Of a DNA stretch of 63,221 nt, positions 50,575 to 59,296 are shown in pieces (position 1 is the first letter of the stretch; each line of letters opens with the position of its first letter). This DNA is from DASUXA01 sp036378155 (lineage in GTDB: Bacteria > Actinomycetota > Actinomycetes > Mycobacteriales > Micromonosporaceae). The stretch lies in contig DASUXA010000095.1 in assembly GCA_036378155.1 (NCBI GenBank), positions 1 to 63,221 of the forward strand. The letters are read 5' to 3'. The position numbers were made by a program, and so were the translations under genes. The notes beneath the pieces are model-generated. The model ran no database searches and was not told the DNA's origin. It was given only the letters and a program-made list of their open reading frames with translations.

Positions 50575-51339
50575 TCAGACGAGAGTGCGGCCGCCATCCA
50601 CGTACAGGATGTGACCGGTCACAAAGCTGGCTTGGTCGGAACTGAGGAACAGCACGGGCCCGACGACGTCGTCGGGGATGCCGAGCCGCCCCGCGGGCAC
50701 GAGCCCGGTCAGGTGTTCGCGTACTCCTGGGCGGGCCAGGTATTCGCGGGTCAACGGCGTTTCCACGTAGCCTGGCGCCACCCCGTTGACGGTCACGCCG
50801 TGCGCGGCCCACTCGGCCGCCATCACCCGCAAGAGTTGGTTGATGCCGCCCTTGGTGGCCGCGTACGGCGCGTGGTTCTGGTGGGCGAGCAGGCCGGACA
50901 CCGACGACAGGTACACGATCCGGCCGTACCCCTGCGCGCACATGTGCCGCCCCGCCTCGCGACCGAGGAAGAACGCGGACGACAGGTTGATGTCGACGAT
51001 GTCGCGCCACTGTTCGTCGGTGAAGGTCACGACCGGTTGCCGGAGGTTCACGCCTACCGCGTGCAGCATGACGTCCAGCCCACCGAGCACCTCGTGGGCC
51101 TTGGTCAACGCGTCCCGCGCGGAGTCCGCCGCGGACAGGTCGGCCTGGATGACGCCGCCGCCGCGGGCGGTGAGGCCGAGTTCGGCGTCCACCTCGGCGA
51201 GCCGGTCGGCGTCGGCGTCGATGAGTGTCACGCACGCCCCGCCGTCCAGGTACCCGGCGACGCAGGCGCGGCCGAGCCCGCCGGCTCCCGCCACGACCAC
51301 CCGCTTGCCGGCGAGCCCGAGCCAGTCGTGCGCGGTCAT
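50575..51339 (-). CDS. Short-chain dehydrogenase/reductase
   Basis: 254 residues. Nucleotide loop VVVAGAGGLGRACVAGYL (GxGGLG in place of TGxxxGIG), Asp after strand 2 in LIDADADRL favouring NAD, catalytic Ser in YLSSVSG, and Tyr-Lys in APYAATKGGINQ. The C-terminal GHILYVDGGRTLV is a usual SDR ending. Probable oxidation of a sugar or polyol hydroxyl. Start ATG 51339 (GTG 51348 also possible). Operator C sits about 30 bp upstream, between the SDR gene and the IclR gene, so this operon can be switched separately from iclR. Confidence 0.92.
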   Translation of the reverse strand: MTAHDWLGLAGKRVVVAGAGGLGRACVAGYLDGGACVTLIDADADRLAEVDAELGLTARGGGVIQADLSAADSARDALTKAHEVLGGLDVMLHAVGVNLRQPVVTFTDEQWRDIVDINLSSAFFLGREAGRHMCAQGYGRIVYLSSVSGLLAHQNHAPYAATKGGINQLLRVMAAEWAAHGVTVNGVAPGYVETPLTREYLARPGVREHLTGLVPAGRLGIPDDVVGPVLFLSSDQASFVTGHILYVDGGRTLV

Positions 51340-51369
51340 GCCGCCCACCGGCCCACGATCGCGCGGGTC

Positions 51370-51385
51370 TTGTAACCGGTTACAT
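51370..51385. promoter_or_regulatory. Island operator, site C (SDR operon)
   Basis: TTGTAACCGGTTACAT; its 14-bp core TGTAACCGGTTACA (51371-51384) is a perfect palindrome. It lies in the 90-bp gap between iclR and the SDR gene, about 30 bp before the latter. Confidence 0.8.
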
Positions 51386-51429
51386 CGTGAATGAACGGCG
51401 GTACCGACACGGTGATTACTCCTTGGTCG

Positions 51430-52329
51430 TCAGTGACCGGCGCCGGTGTTCCCCAGCAGCCGGGAGATTTCGTCGCACGTGGCGAGCAGGGGTGTCAGGT
51501 GCTCCGCGAGCATCGCCTTCACCGACCAGTTGGGTGCCTGGACGACGACGTTGACCGCGGCGACCACCTGACCGGCGGCGTTGCGGACCGGACCTGCCAC
51601 CGACCGCAGACCGGGCGCGAACTCCTGGTCCTGGACAGCCCAGCCGTCTTTGCGGACCTTGGCGAGCATCCGTTCGAGCTCCAGCCGGTTGCGTGCCGCC
51701 TTCGGGCCGTGTCCGATACCCATCTGCCGCTCGTCGAAGTCGACGCTCAGAGCGCCCGGCGTCAACGCCAGCAACAGCTTGCCCATCGAGGTGCAGTACG
51801 CCGGTGCCGTCGACCCGACCTGCAGGTTCGCCGTGACGAGATCGCTGTTGCGCAGCCGTTCCAGGTACACCACCCGGTCGCCCCGCAGGACGCCGAGGTT
51901 GACCGTCTGCCCGGTGGTCCGGGCGAGATTGTGCAGGGGAGCGGCGGCGACCTCGGCGATGTCGAGGCCCTGCAGCGCCGAGAAGGCGAGCTTGAGCACG
52001 GCGGGACCGGTACGCAACTGCCCGTCCGGCAGCCGTTCCAGGTATCCGTCCTCGATCAGGGTGTGCGTCAGCCGGTACACCGTGGGCATCGGAAGATCCG
52101 CGAGCTCGGTGAGGTCGCTCAGGCGCAGCGGGCCGCGATGGTCGGCGAAGAGCCCGAGGATGCGCAGGCCCTTGGCGAGCGCCTCCACCCGGTAGTTGTC
52201 CGCCCGGCCGTTACCGCCGTTCGCGCCTGTCGCGCCGCCGTTCGCGCCTGTCGCGCCGCCGTTCGTGGCGTTCGCGGCGGCGTTGGGCGCCGACGACTTC
52301 CGGGACCGCTGGCTCTTCTCGGCTACCAA
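51430..52329 (-). CDS. IclR-family transcriptional regulator
   Basis: 299 residues. A disordered N-terminus (1-42) includes the repeat GATGANGGATGANGG. The winged helix covers about 45-110 (GLRILGLFADHRGPLRLSDL, MPTVYRLTHTLIEDGYLER). The effector domain covers 120-290 with the IclR signature around YLERLRNSDL, SMGKLLLAL and DQEFAPGLRSVAGPV. It is divergent from the carboxymuconolactone-family gene with 92 bp between them and heads the SDR operon. A candidate binding site CGAAA-N5-TTTCA lies in that gap. It probably senses a pathway intermediate. Confidence 0.93.
   Translation of the reverse strand: MVAEKSQRSRKSSAPNAAANATNGGATGANGGATGANGGNGRADNYRVEALAKGLRILGLFADHRGPLRLSDLTELADLPMPTVYRLTHTLIEDGYLERLPDGQLRTGPAVLKLAFSALQGLDIAEVAAAPLHNLARTTGQTVNLGVLRGDRVVYLERLRNSDLVTANLQVGSTAPAYCTSMGKLLLALTPGALSVDFDERQMGIGHGPKAARNRLELERMLAKVRKDGWAVQDQEFAPGLRSVAGPVRNAAGQVVAAVNVVVQAPNWSVKAMLAEHLTPLLATCDEISRLLGNTGAGH
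52216..52257. repeat. Two tandem 21-bp in-frame repeats in the IclR N-terminus
   Basis: GCCGTTCGCGCCTGTCGCGCC occurs at 52216-52236 and 52237-52257, with a partial third copy after. It encodes a seven-residue repeat (GATGANG) in the disordered leader. Confidence 0.9.
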
Positions 52330-52340
52330 GGCAACCCTTT

Positions 52341-52374
52341 CGCTCTGCGAAACCAGCTTTCAGAGCGCTACTCT
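52341..52374. promoter_or_regulatory. Candidate IclR operator with -10 for the rightward gene
   Basis: CGCTCTG (52341-52347) and CAGAGCG (52361-52367) are exact complements flanking CGAAA-CCAGC-TTTCA (52348-52362). TACTCT at 52369-52374 is a good -10 for the rightward gene. The same CGAAA-N5-TTTC pattern recurs at 53260-53274. Confidence 0.55.
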
Positions 52375-52421
52375 AGGCCACCGCCAACCCGGTAGTCCAG
52401 AGCTCACGCACGGAGCCGCCC

Positions 52422-53030
52422 ATGTCGACCGACATCCACCACTACCGCTTCGAGCCGCTGCTGCCGGAGCGGATGAGCGCCGAGCAGCGCGCCGTGTACG
52501 ACGAGATTACGGCTGGTCCACGGGCCCGTGGGCCGCAGTTGTTCCGGCTCGTCGAAGCCGACGGCACGCTCACCGGGCCGTTCGACGCGATGCTGCGCTC
52601 GCCCGACGTCGGCATGGCGCTGCAACGGCTCGGCGCCGCGCTGCGGTACCGGGGCGTGCTGACCGACCGGGAGCGCGAGGTCGGCATCCTGGCGGTGGCG
52701 GCGTGCCGGGGCAGCGGCTACGAGTGGTACGCGCACGAGCCGGCGGCACGCGGCGCCGGGGTGCCCGACGAGGATCTGGCGCGGCTGCGGCGGGGCGAGT
52801 TCGGCGAGGTGGCGGACGAGCGGGACCGGGCGATCGCGACCGCCTGTGCCCAGCTGCTCCAGCACGGGGAGATGTCGGACGACACCCTCGCCTGCCTCGG
52901 CGCCCGGATGACCGACGCCGGCCTCGCCGAGCTGGTCGTCCTCGTCGGGTACTACAACCTGCTGGCGCTGCTGATGTCCGCCTTGCGGGCGCCGCTGCCG
53001 CGCGGCGTCGCGGACCCGTTCGCGGGCTGA
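52422..53030 (+). CDS. Carboxymuconolactone decarboxylase (CMD/AhpD-fold) family protein
   Basis: 202 residues, all helical. RGVLTDREREVGILAVAACR, GYEWYAHEPAARGAGV and DAGLAELVVLVGYYNLLALL follow the CMD pattern. The usual CxxC of AhpD is absent: the segment reads CRGSGYEWYAH with one Cys, Glu and His, as in non-redox CMD members that act on lactones or keto acids. It is divergent from iclR, so it is probably controlled by IclR. The role in the island pathway is not clear; ring or lactone decarboxylation is possible. A degenerate repeat spans its stop. Confidence 0.87.
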   Translation: MSTDIHHYRFEPLLPERMSAEQRAVYDEITAGPRARGPQLFRLVEADGTLTGPFDAMLRSPDVGMALQRLGAALRYRGVLTDREREVGILAVAACRGSGYEWYAHEPAARGAGVPDEDLARLRRGEFGEVADERDRAIATACAQLLQHGEMSDDTLACLGARMTDAGLAELVVLVGYYNLLALLMSALRAPLPRGVADPFAG

Positions 53031-53098
53031 CCGCGCGGTCGCGGCAAACCGTTCGCGGGCCGACCGCGCGGCGGATCCGTTCGCGGGCCGACCGCGTG
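53010..53098 (+). repeat. Degenerate tandem repeats spanning the CMD-family gene stop
   Basis: CCGTTCGCGGGC followed by TGACCGCGCGG or CGACCGCGYG recurs with core starts at 53016, 53049 and 53077. The first copy holds the stop codon (53028-53030). Confidence 0.75.
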
Positions 53099-53225
53099 TC
53101 GGGGCGGACCGGTTCCCGGCTCGGTACGCCCCGTCGCGGACCGGTTTCTCGCGCCTGCCGCGGCGTTATCGACCCGTACGCGACGCCGAGTCCGAATCCC
53201 ATTCCAGACCGGGTCCGACTGCCTG

Positions 53226-53255
53226 TTGACAGGGATGTAACCGGTCTCACAGACT
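53226..53255 (+). promoter_or_regulatory. Promoter of the second thiamine-diphosphate gene with operator site D in its spacer
   Basis: -35 TTGACA (53226-53231), 18-bp spacer, then CAGACT (53250-53255). Operator D, ATGTAACCGGTCTCAC (53235-53250), fills the spacer. It matches the island consensus except at two positions of the right half, so it is probably a weaker site. Occupation would exclude RNA polymerase. Confidence 0.6.
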
Positions 53256-53259
53256 ACGG

Positions 53260-53274
53260 CGAAAGCCACTTTCG
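53260..53274. promoter_or_regulatory. Second candidate IclR operator
   Basis: CGAAA-GCCAC-TTTCG, a perfect 5-bp-arm palindrome with the same N5 spacing as 52348-52362. It lies between operator D and GTG 53299. Confidence 0.5.
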
Positions 53275-53298
53275 TCATGCGAAAGGAAGCTGGCCGCG

Positions 53299-54939
53299 GT
53301 GCAGGTGTACGAAGCGCTGGCTGACGAGTTCGCCGCCGAGGGCGTACGAACTGTGTTCAACCTGATGGGCGACGGCAACAAACTCTGGCTGGTGGCCATG
53401 TCCAACCGGCCCGGTGTGCAACTGGTCAACGTCCGGCACGAAGCCGCGGCGCTGTCGATGGCGGAGGGCTTCGCCCGAGTGTCGGGAGATGTCGGGGTCT
53501 GTTCGGTCACGTACAGCACCGGCATCACCCAGATCGCCACTCCGCTCGCGGTCGCCGCCAAGCACGGTACGCCACTCGTCGTCTTCGCTGCCGACATCCC
53601 CGCCGACCAGCGCGGACCCGGCAGCCAGATCGACATCGACGTGCGGTCGATCGTCCGCGACTGCGGCGCGGAGGTCCAGGAGATCCGGGGCGTGGACACG
53701 CTCCGGCAGGATGTCCGCACCGCCTTCCACCGCGCCCGGACCGGACGCCGACCCGTCGTGGTCCTCGCCGCCCCGGAGTTGCAGGAGCGGGAGGTGACCG
53801 GGCGTCACGACGTTCGTGACGAATGGTCACCGGGGAGCGCTCGCGTGGCGGGGCGACCCCGGCCCGATCCGGCGCTGCTCAAGGCAGCCGCCGACCTGAT
53901 CGGTCGAGCGACGCGACCGGTCGTACTGGTCGGGCGCGGCGCGGTCGAGGCGGGCGCGGTACCGGCGGTGCGCGCCCTCGCCGAGCGCGCCGGAGCGCTG
54001 CTCGCCACCACCCTGCCCGCCAAGGGCTGCGTCGACGACGACCCGTACAACCTCGGGATCGCCGGTTCGTACTCCGATTCCCGCGCCAGGAGCCTGTTGG
54101 CCCGCGCCGACTGCCTGATCGCCGTCGGCGCCAGCCTCAACCCGTACACCCGCGCGCACGGCGAGCTGTTCGGCGGGGTACCGACGGTGCGCGTCGACGT
54201 GCGCGCGGACGCCGCGCCCACCGGTACCCGAGAGGTGTTCCTGCACGCCGACGCCGCGGTCGCCGCCGACGAACTGGCGTCGCTGCTGCCCGCGATCCGC
54301 TCGGACACCTGGCGCGACGCGGCGAACGCCGAGGCGCTGCGGCAGGACGGTCGACCGGCGGAGATCGCGTCGGTACCGGCTCCGGTGATGCGGGACCGCA
54401 CCGACCCACGCCAGTTGGTGACGGCGCTCGACGCGGTGCTGCCCGACGACTGCGAGGTGGTGATCGGTGTCGGGAACTTCACCACCTTCCCGGTCCGCTT
54501 TCTCAGGAATCCGGGGAGGAGGCGGTTCCACCCGCTGCTGGACTTCATCACGATCGGCCAGGCCCTGCCGGTCGCCATCGGCGCCGCGCTGGCTGCCGGC
54601 GCACGCCCGACGGTGGCGTTCGAGGGCGACGCGAGCTTCATGATGCACGTCCAGGAACTCGAGACCGCCGCGAGGTACGCGGTGCCGATGCTGGTGTTCG
54701 TCATGAACGACGGGGCACTCGGCGCCGAGTACCACAAGCTGCGCGGTCACGGTCTGGATCCGGCCGAGTCGATCATGCCGTCGGCGGATGTGTGCGAGGT
54801 CGCGACCGCGTTCGGCGCGCGAGCCCGCCGGCTCACCAGCCTCGCCCAGGTGGGCGAGATCGTCGAGTGGTTCGACGCGGACGCCGGTCCGCACGTCGTC
54901 GACTGCCCGGTTGTCCGGGACGTCGTCGGGGAGTTGTGA
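53299..54939 (+). CDS. Thiamine-diphosphate-dependent enzyme, acetolactate-synthase-like (2)
   Basis: 546 residues, smaller than the first copy and only distantly related. TPP Glu in NVRHEAAALSMAEGFAR (about 50), central Rossmann-like domain, and the Mg/diphosphate motif FEGDASFMMHVQELETAARY with Asn in VFVMNDGALG. The GDA-S-FMM variant is seen in benzoylformate-decarboxylase and carboligase-like members. Likely a 2-keto acid decarboxylase or an aldehyde carboligase. GTG 53299 is preceded by AAGGAAG at slightly long spacing. It is a single-gene unit with operator D and a possible IclR site in front. Confidence 0.85.
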   Translation: MQVYEALADEFAAEGVRTVFNLMGDGNKLWLVAMSNRPGVQLVNVRHEAAALSMAEGFARVSGDVGVCSVTYSTGITQIATPLAVAAKHGTPLVVFAADIPADQRGPGSQIDIDVRSIVRDCGAEVQEIRGVDTLRQDVRTAFHRARTGRRPVVVLAAPELQEREVTGRHDVRDEWSPGSARVAGRPRPDPALLKAAADLIGRATRPVVLVGRGAVEAGAVPAVRALAERAGALLATTLPAKGCVDDDPYNLGIAGSYSDSRARSLLARADCLIAVGASLNPYTRAHGELFGGVPTVRVDVRADAAPTGTREVFLHADAAVAADELASLLPAIRSDTWRDAANAEALRQDGRPAEIASVPAPVMRDRTDPRQLVTALDAVLPDDCEVVIGVGNFTTFPVRFLRNPGRRRFHPLLDFITIGQALPVAIGAALAAGARPTVAFEGDASFMMHVQELETAARYAVPMLVFVMNDGALGAEYHKLRGHGLDPAESIMPSADVCEVATAFGARARRLTSLAQVGEIVEWFDADAGPHVVDCPVVRDVVGEL

Positions 54940-54990
54940 CGTAAGCCTTGACGCAGCACCGACGACGTGCCACTGTCACCGGAATCGCTG

Positions 54991-55006
54991 ATGTAACCGG
55001 TGACAT
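54991..55006. promoter_or_regulatory. Island operator, site E (ribose-type importer operon)
   Basis: ATGTAACCGGTGACAT, one symmetric mismatch from perfect. A lone half-site TGTCACCGG lies 17 bp upstream (54974-54982), and a TTGACG -35-like element at 54958-54963. The operator is 67 bp before the ATPase start. Confidence 0.78.
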
Positions 55007-55072
55007 CGCCGGTGTCCCGCGCCCTACGGCGCGCCGTGAACGACCAGCCCTGCTGAGCGAATCGGAGACACG

Positions 55073-55978
55073 ATGAGTGACCCAGCGACCAATGTTTCCC
55101 ACGCCGGTGGCGACGGCGCCGTGACGAACAGCGCGAATCGGGCCACGACCGCGACCGGCGCGGGGGCGTCCGCAGGGCTGACCGTCGGGTCGGACCAGGC
55201 CCTGCTGTCCTGCGCCGCGGTCCAGAAGTACTACGGCGCGGTACACGCGCTGCGAGGCGTCGACTTCCAGGTGCGGCCCGGCGAGTTCGTGGCTCTGGTC
55301 GGGGACAACGGGGCGGGCAAGAGCACCCTCGTGAAGATCATCGCGGGCGCGATCCAGCCGAGCGCCGGAACCATCCGGATGGGCGGCGCGGTGACCCGGT
55401 TCCCGACGCCCACCGCAGCCCGCGGCCAGGGAATCGAAACCGTGTACCAGGACCTCGGTCTGTGCGACAACCTGAGCGTCGTCGAGAACCTGTTCCTCGG
55501 GCGCGAACTGACCCGGGGGTTCGGCCCGTTCCGGACGATACGCCGCAAGGAGATGCTGCGCGTCAGTCGCGACGTTCTCGGTCGGCTGTCGATGAACGTG
55601 CCCTCGCCCCGAGCCAAGGTCACCGCCCTCAGCGGTGGACAGCGCCAGGCGGTGGCGCTGGCGCGGGCCCGGCTGTGGAACCAGCGCCTCGTCCTGCTCG
55701 ACGAGCCGACGGCGGCGCTCGGCGTCGAAGAGACGCGCAACTGCGTCAGCACGATCCAGGAGATCCACGCCGCCGGGGCTGCCGTCGTGCTGATCAGCCA
55801 CGACATCCCCCTGGTACGGCAGTTGAGCGAACGCGTGGTCGTGCTGCGGCGCGGCCAGAAGGTCGGTGACATCGGTACCGACCAGGTGACCGAGCACGAC
55901 ATCGTCGCCATGATCACCGGCGCCGCTCGGCTCGGCGACGTACCACCGGACGACGCGGCGGCCCAGCCGCAGGGCTGA
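55073..55978 (+). CDS. Sugar ABC transporter ATP-binding protein (FrcA-type, single NBD)
   Basis: 301 residues. A 40-residue disordered start precedes one nucleotide-binding domain: Walker A GDNGAGKST, Q-loop ETVYQDLGLCDNL, signature LSGGQRQAV, Walker B RLVLLDEPTAALG and the switch His in LISHDIPL. Ribose-type ATPases usually contain two NBDs (RbsA, about 500 residues). This one has only one, as in fructose-type FrcA, so it must dimerise. Operon with the binding protein and permease downstream. GAGACACG-type sequence precedes ATG 55073; the SD is weak. Confidence 0.93.
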   Translation: MSDPATNVSHAGGDGAVTNSANRATTATGAGASAGLTVGSDQALLSCAAVQKYYGAVHALRGVDFQVRPGEFVALVGDNGAGKSTLVKIIAGAIQPSAGTIRMGGAVTRFPTPTAARGQGIETVYQDLGLCDNLSVVENLFLGRELTRGFGPFRTIRRKEMLRVSRDVLGRLSMNVPSPRAKVTALSGGQRQAVALARARLWNQRLVLLDEPTAALGVEETRNCVSTIQEIHAAGAAVVLISHDIPLVRQLSERVVVLRRGQKVGDIGTDQVTEHDIVAMITGAARLGDVPPDDAAAQPQG

Positions 55979-56045
55979 CCGGCCAGCCGGCTGCCCGCTC
56001 ACGACAGGCTCACGGTTGTCTGCAATCAACAAAGGAGCAGCGGAT

Positions 56046-57047
56046 ATGACACATCGCTATCGGCGCGTGGCAGGAGCCGCTCTCGCGGCGCTGCTCGCCG
56101 TCGGGCTCGCGGCATGCGGTTCGAGCACCTCCGGCTCCTCCGGTGGTACCTCCGCCAAGGCGAGCGACATTCGCGTCGGGGGCATCATCTGGGGTCGGTA
56201 CCTCGACTACTGGCGACTGGTACAGCTGGGCATGGAAGCCGCGGCCAAGCAGTACCACGTGCAGATCCAGATCGGCACCAGCGACAAGAACCTCGGTACC
56301 GAGGCGCAGGTGGTCAGCCAGATGCAGGCACGGGGCGTCAACGTCCTGGCGATCAGCCCGTTCAGCGCCGACGGATCGAAGGCGACCCTGACCCGCGCCG
56401 GCAACTCGATGACCGTGGTGCAGTACAACACGCAGGTCAACGACCCGTCGCTGAAGTACTTCGTGGGCGTCACCAACGCACAGCTCGGAAAGACCATCGG
56501 CGAAGCCGCCAAGGACTACATCAACAAGCAGATGGGCGGCAAGGCCACCATCGGCACCTTGTCGAACGTGCAGGAGCCCGGCGGCAAGGAGCGGCTGGAC
56601 GGCTTCCTGTCCGTGGTACAGACCATGCCGGGGGTCAAGGTCGTGGCCGACGCGACCGCCGCGAAGCCGGCGGAAGGCGCGTCCGCCTTCCCGACCCTGA
56701 TCCAGGGCCACCCCGACATCAACCTCGTGTTCGGCTGGAACGGCGGTGCGCTCGAGGGCGCCGCCACCGCGGCCGCGAAGATGAACACCAAGGTCGCCCT
56801 GTTCGGTATCGACCTGAGCAAGACCGAGGCGGACATGATGCTCGGCCCGAACAGCCCGATCGTGGCCGTCGCCGACCAGCACGCGTTCCAGCTGGGCTTC
56901 AAGGCGGTCGAGCTCGGCATCAAGGCGCACCAGGGTCAGTCCGTCGACCCGGTCATCCACCTCGATCCGACGGTCTACTCGGTGAGCGACAAGTCCGGGA
57001 TCCAGCAGTGGGAGCAGCAGCAGCAACAGGCCGCCAACGAGAAGTGA
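56046..57047 (+). CDS. Sugar-binding lipoprotein (ribose/RbsB type)
   Basis: 333 residues. Signal peptide with lipobox LAAC at about residue 24 (AALLAVGLAACGSS), so it is anchored outside the membrane. The periplasmic-binding fold (DIRVGGIIWGRYLDYWRLV, VNVLAISPFSADGSKATL, VVQYNTQVND) belongs to the cluster B ribose/galactose group. It delivers a monosaccharide to the permease encoded next. AAAGGAG lies upstream of ATG 56046. The C-terminus ends in a poly-Gln stretch (QQWEQQQQQAAN). Confidence 0.93.
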   Translation: MTHRYRRVAGAALAALLAVGLAACGSSTSGSSGGTSAKASDIRVGGIIWGRYLDYWRLVQLGMEAAAKQYHVQIQIGTSDKNLGTEAQVVSQMQARGVNVLAISPFSADGSKATLTRAGNSMTVVQYNTQVNDPSLKYFVGVTNAQLGKTIGEAAKDYINKQMGGKATIGTLSNVQEPGGKERLDGFLSVVQTMPGVKVVADATAAKPAEGASAFPTLIQGHPDINLVFGWNGGALEGAATAAAKMNTKVALFGIDLSKTEADMMLGPNSPIVAVADQHAFQLGFKAVELGIKAHQGQSVDPVIHLDPTVYSVSDKSGIQQWEQQQQQAANEK

Positions 57048-57066
57048 TCGACGAGGCGAGGCGACC

Positions 57067-58083
57067 ATGACAGAGCTAGTGGGCACCAAGCCGGTGCGTA
57101 CCTCGCGGCGGGGCAGGACCTCGCCGGTGAAGGACTGGCTGGAGCAGTGGAGGACGGAGGCAGGGATCGGCACCGGCCTGGTTGCCGTCTGCATCGCGTG
57201 GTCGTTCGCCGCGCCCAACTTCCTCACGGGTACCAACCTGAGGTTGGCGTTGATGCAGGCGTCGGTGCTGATGCTGATCGCGCTCGGCGAGACGATCGCG
57301 CTGCTGACCGGGGAGATCGACCTGGCGATCGGGTCGATGGCCGGGCTGTCCAGCGTGGTCTTCGCCGACCTGGCGGTGCGGCACGGGGTACCGTTCGGGC
57401 TGGCGATCATCGCCGTGCTGGCGATGGGGGCGGTATCCGGGCTGCTCATCGGAGCTCTTCGGGTGGTGTGGAACATCCCGTCGTTCATCACCACGCTCGG
57501 CCTGCTGTCCGCGTACCAGGGCCTGTCCCTGGTGATCAGCAGGGGCACCTCGATCGCTCCGGTACCCGCGGCGTTCGCCCAGGCGTGGTCCGGAACCCTC
57601 GTCGGCATCCCGGTACCGATCGTGATCGCGGTCGTGATCACCGGTCTGGCGGCAGCCGTACTCGCGTTCACGCCCTTCGGGCGGCACCTGTACGCGGTGG
57701 GCGGCAACGCACGGGTCGCGCGCCGGCACGGCATCCGGGTATCCGTCGTGCGGACCGCGGTGTTCATGGTGAGCGAGATCCTCGGGGTCTGCGCCGGGTT
57801 GCTCGTCGCGGCGGAACTCAGCGCCGGGGACTCGACCGTGGGCTACGGCTACGAACTGCTCGGCATCGCCGGCGCGGTGGTCGGCGGAGTGAGCCTGTTC
57901 GGCGGCGCGGGCAGCGTCATCGGCGCGGTCATCGGGGTCCTGTTCATCGAGGCGATCCAGGACGGGCTGACGCTGATCGGCGTGTCGACCAACGTCTTCC
58001 TGATCGCCGAGGGCGCGTTGGTCGTGTTCGCGGTGTGGTGGGCGTCGCTGCAGCGACGGCGGCGCACGGACGAAGTCGGTTGA
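57067..58083 (+). CDS. Sugar ABC transporter permease (RbsC/FrcC type)
   Basis: 338 residues, about 8-10 transmembrane helices from residue 35 to 325. GETIALLTGEIDLAIGSMAGL (about 75-95) and GRHLYAVGGNARVARRHGI are hallmarks of the ribose-type permease family (BPD_transp_2). It completes the three-gene importer with the single-NBD ATPase. GGCGAGGCGACC precedes ATG 57067. The operon ends in a 19-bp-stem terminator that overlaps the 3' end of the convergent lacI gene. Confidence 0.94.
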   Translation: MTELVGTKPVRTSRRGRTSPVKDWLEQWRTEAGIGTGLVAVCIAWSFAAPNFLTGTNLRLALMQASVLMLIALGETIALLTGEIDLAIGSMAGLSSVVFADLAVRHGVPFGLAIIAVLAMGAVSGLLIGALRVVWNIPSFITTLGLLSAYQGLSLVISRGTSIAPVPAAFAQAWSGTLVGIPVPIVIAVVITGLAAAVLAFTPFGRHLYAVGGNARVARRHGIRVSVVRTAVFMVSEILGVCAGLLVAAELSAGDSTVGYGYELLGIAGAVVGGVSLFGGAGSVIGAVIGVLFIEAIQDGLTLIGVSTNVFLIAEGALVVFAVWWASLQRRRRTDEVG

Positions 58084-58098
58084 CCGCCGACAGACCGG

Positions 58099-59169
58099 TC
58101 AGGTCCGGGGGGAACGGCGCACGGCGCCGTTCCCCCCGGACCGTGCGGCGGTGACGGACGAGGTGGAGACCAGCGGCGGCGCACACGACGCGCGCAGCCG
58201 GAAGTCCGTCGGCAGGATCGTCGTCTCGGCGTCGATCTCCTCGCCGTCCAGCATCCGGAACACGAGTTCCGCCGCCTTGGCGCCCATGTCGTACGCGGGC
58301 TGCGCGATAGCCGTGATCGGCGGGTCGACGAGCGCGAACAGCCGCAGGTCGTCGAAGCTGATCAGGGACATCTCGTGGGGGACGGCGACCTTGGCTTCGC
58401 GGAGCGCGGTCAGCGCGCCGATGGTGAGCAGGTTGTTGAACGACACGCAGGCGGTCGGTCGCGGTCGGGTCGCGAGCAGTTCCCGCATCGCCGCCTGCCC
58501 GCCGCTGACGCCGAGGTGCCCCTGTTGCAGGTGACCCCGCCGGATTCGGCGGTGGTGCGCCCGGTACGCGGCGCGGAACCCTTCCACCCGGTCCGCCGCC
58601 GTCTCGAAGTGCTCCGGCCCGCTGATCATCGCGATGTCGCGATGTCCGAGTTCGATCAGGTGGTCCACGGCACGACGCACGGCGTCGGCGTTGTCGGTCA
58701 GCACGGCGGGCGCGGGGACCTGGGGCAGGTGCCGGTCGACGAACACGACCGGGATCCGGCGCCGCAACAGTCGTCCGATCTGCTCCGGATCGGCGGTGGT
58801 GGGTGTGATCACGACGGCGTCGACGGTGCGCGCCTCGAACGCGCTCACCAACTCGCTCTCCCGGTTGGTGTTCAGGTCGGAGCTGCCGATGAGTACGTGG
58901 TAGCCGTGCTTGACCGCCTCGTCCTCCAGCCCGCGCGCGACCTCGGCGAAGTACGGGTTCGAGATGTCCGGGACGACGAGCCCGACAAGGTGGGTGCGAC
59001 CCCGGGTCAGGCTGCGCGCGACGGCGTTGGGTACATAGCCCAGCTCCTCGACGGCGGCCAGCACCCGGCGGGTCAGCTCCTCGCTGACCTGGCCGCTGCC
59101 GCGCAGAACCCGCGCGACGGTGGCGGTGGACACCTGGCTGTGCCGTGCCACATCCCGGATACCGACCAT
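58099..59169 (-). CDS. LacI-family transcriptional regulator
   Basis: 356 residues. Helix-turn-helix and hinge at the N-terminus: IRDVARHSQVSTATVARVL, then EELGYVPNAVARSL. The effector-binding domain follows (HLVGLVVPDISNPYFAEVA, VDAVVITPT, LGHRDIAMISGPEH, VSLISFDDL). The hinge/HTH class recognises 14-18 bp palindromes with a central CG, which fits the six CCGG-centred sites in the island, so it is the best candidate regulator. ATG 59169 has GAGGAGG very close (0-2 nt), which is suboptimal; no other start fits the family. The last 14 codons overlap a terminator hairpin. Confidence 0.93.
   Translation of the reverse strand: MVGIRDVARHSQVSTATVARVLRGSGQVSEELTRRVLAAVEELGYVPNAVARSLTRGRTHLVGLVVPDISNPYFAEVARGLEDEAVKHGYHVLIGSSDLNTNRESELVSAFEARTVDAVVITPTTADPEQIGRLLRRRIPVVFVDRHLPQVPAPAVLTDNADAVRRAVDHLIELGHRDIAMISGPEHFETAADRVEGFRAAYRAHHRRIRRGHLQQGHLGVSGGQAAMRELLATRPRPTACVSFNNLLTIGALTALREAKVAVPHEMSLISFDDLRLFALVDPPITAIAQPAYDMGAKAAELVFRMLDGEEIDAETTILPTDFRLRASCAPPLVSTSSVTAARSGGNGAVRRSPRT
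58102..58142. terminator. Bidirectional terminator, 19-bp perfect stem, overlapping lacI 3' end
   Basis: GGTCCGGGGGGAACGGCGC, loop ACG, exact complement. It begins 18 bp after the permease stop and lies wholly within the last codons of the convergent lacI gene, ending near its stop at 58099. Confidence 0.92.
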
Positions 59170-59296
59170 CCTCCTCGACCTGCCCCCTCGGTTCTGTGTG
59201 CGCCCACGGCGGCGCACCCTGCCGCAGAATTTATCCGCATCGTTCGCCACCCGGTACGACCTCCGTCGCCCGGACAACCCAATCCCGACGTTCGGA

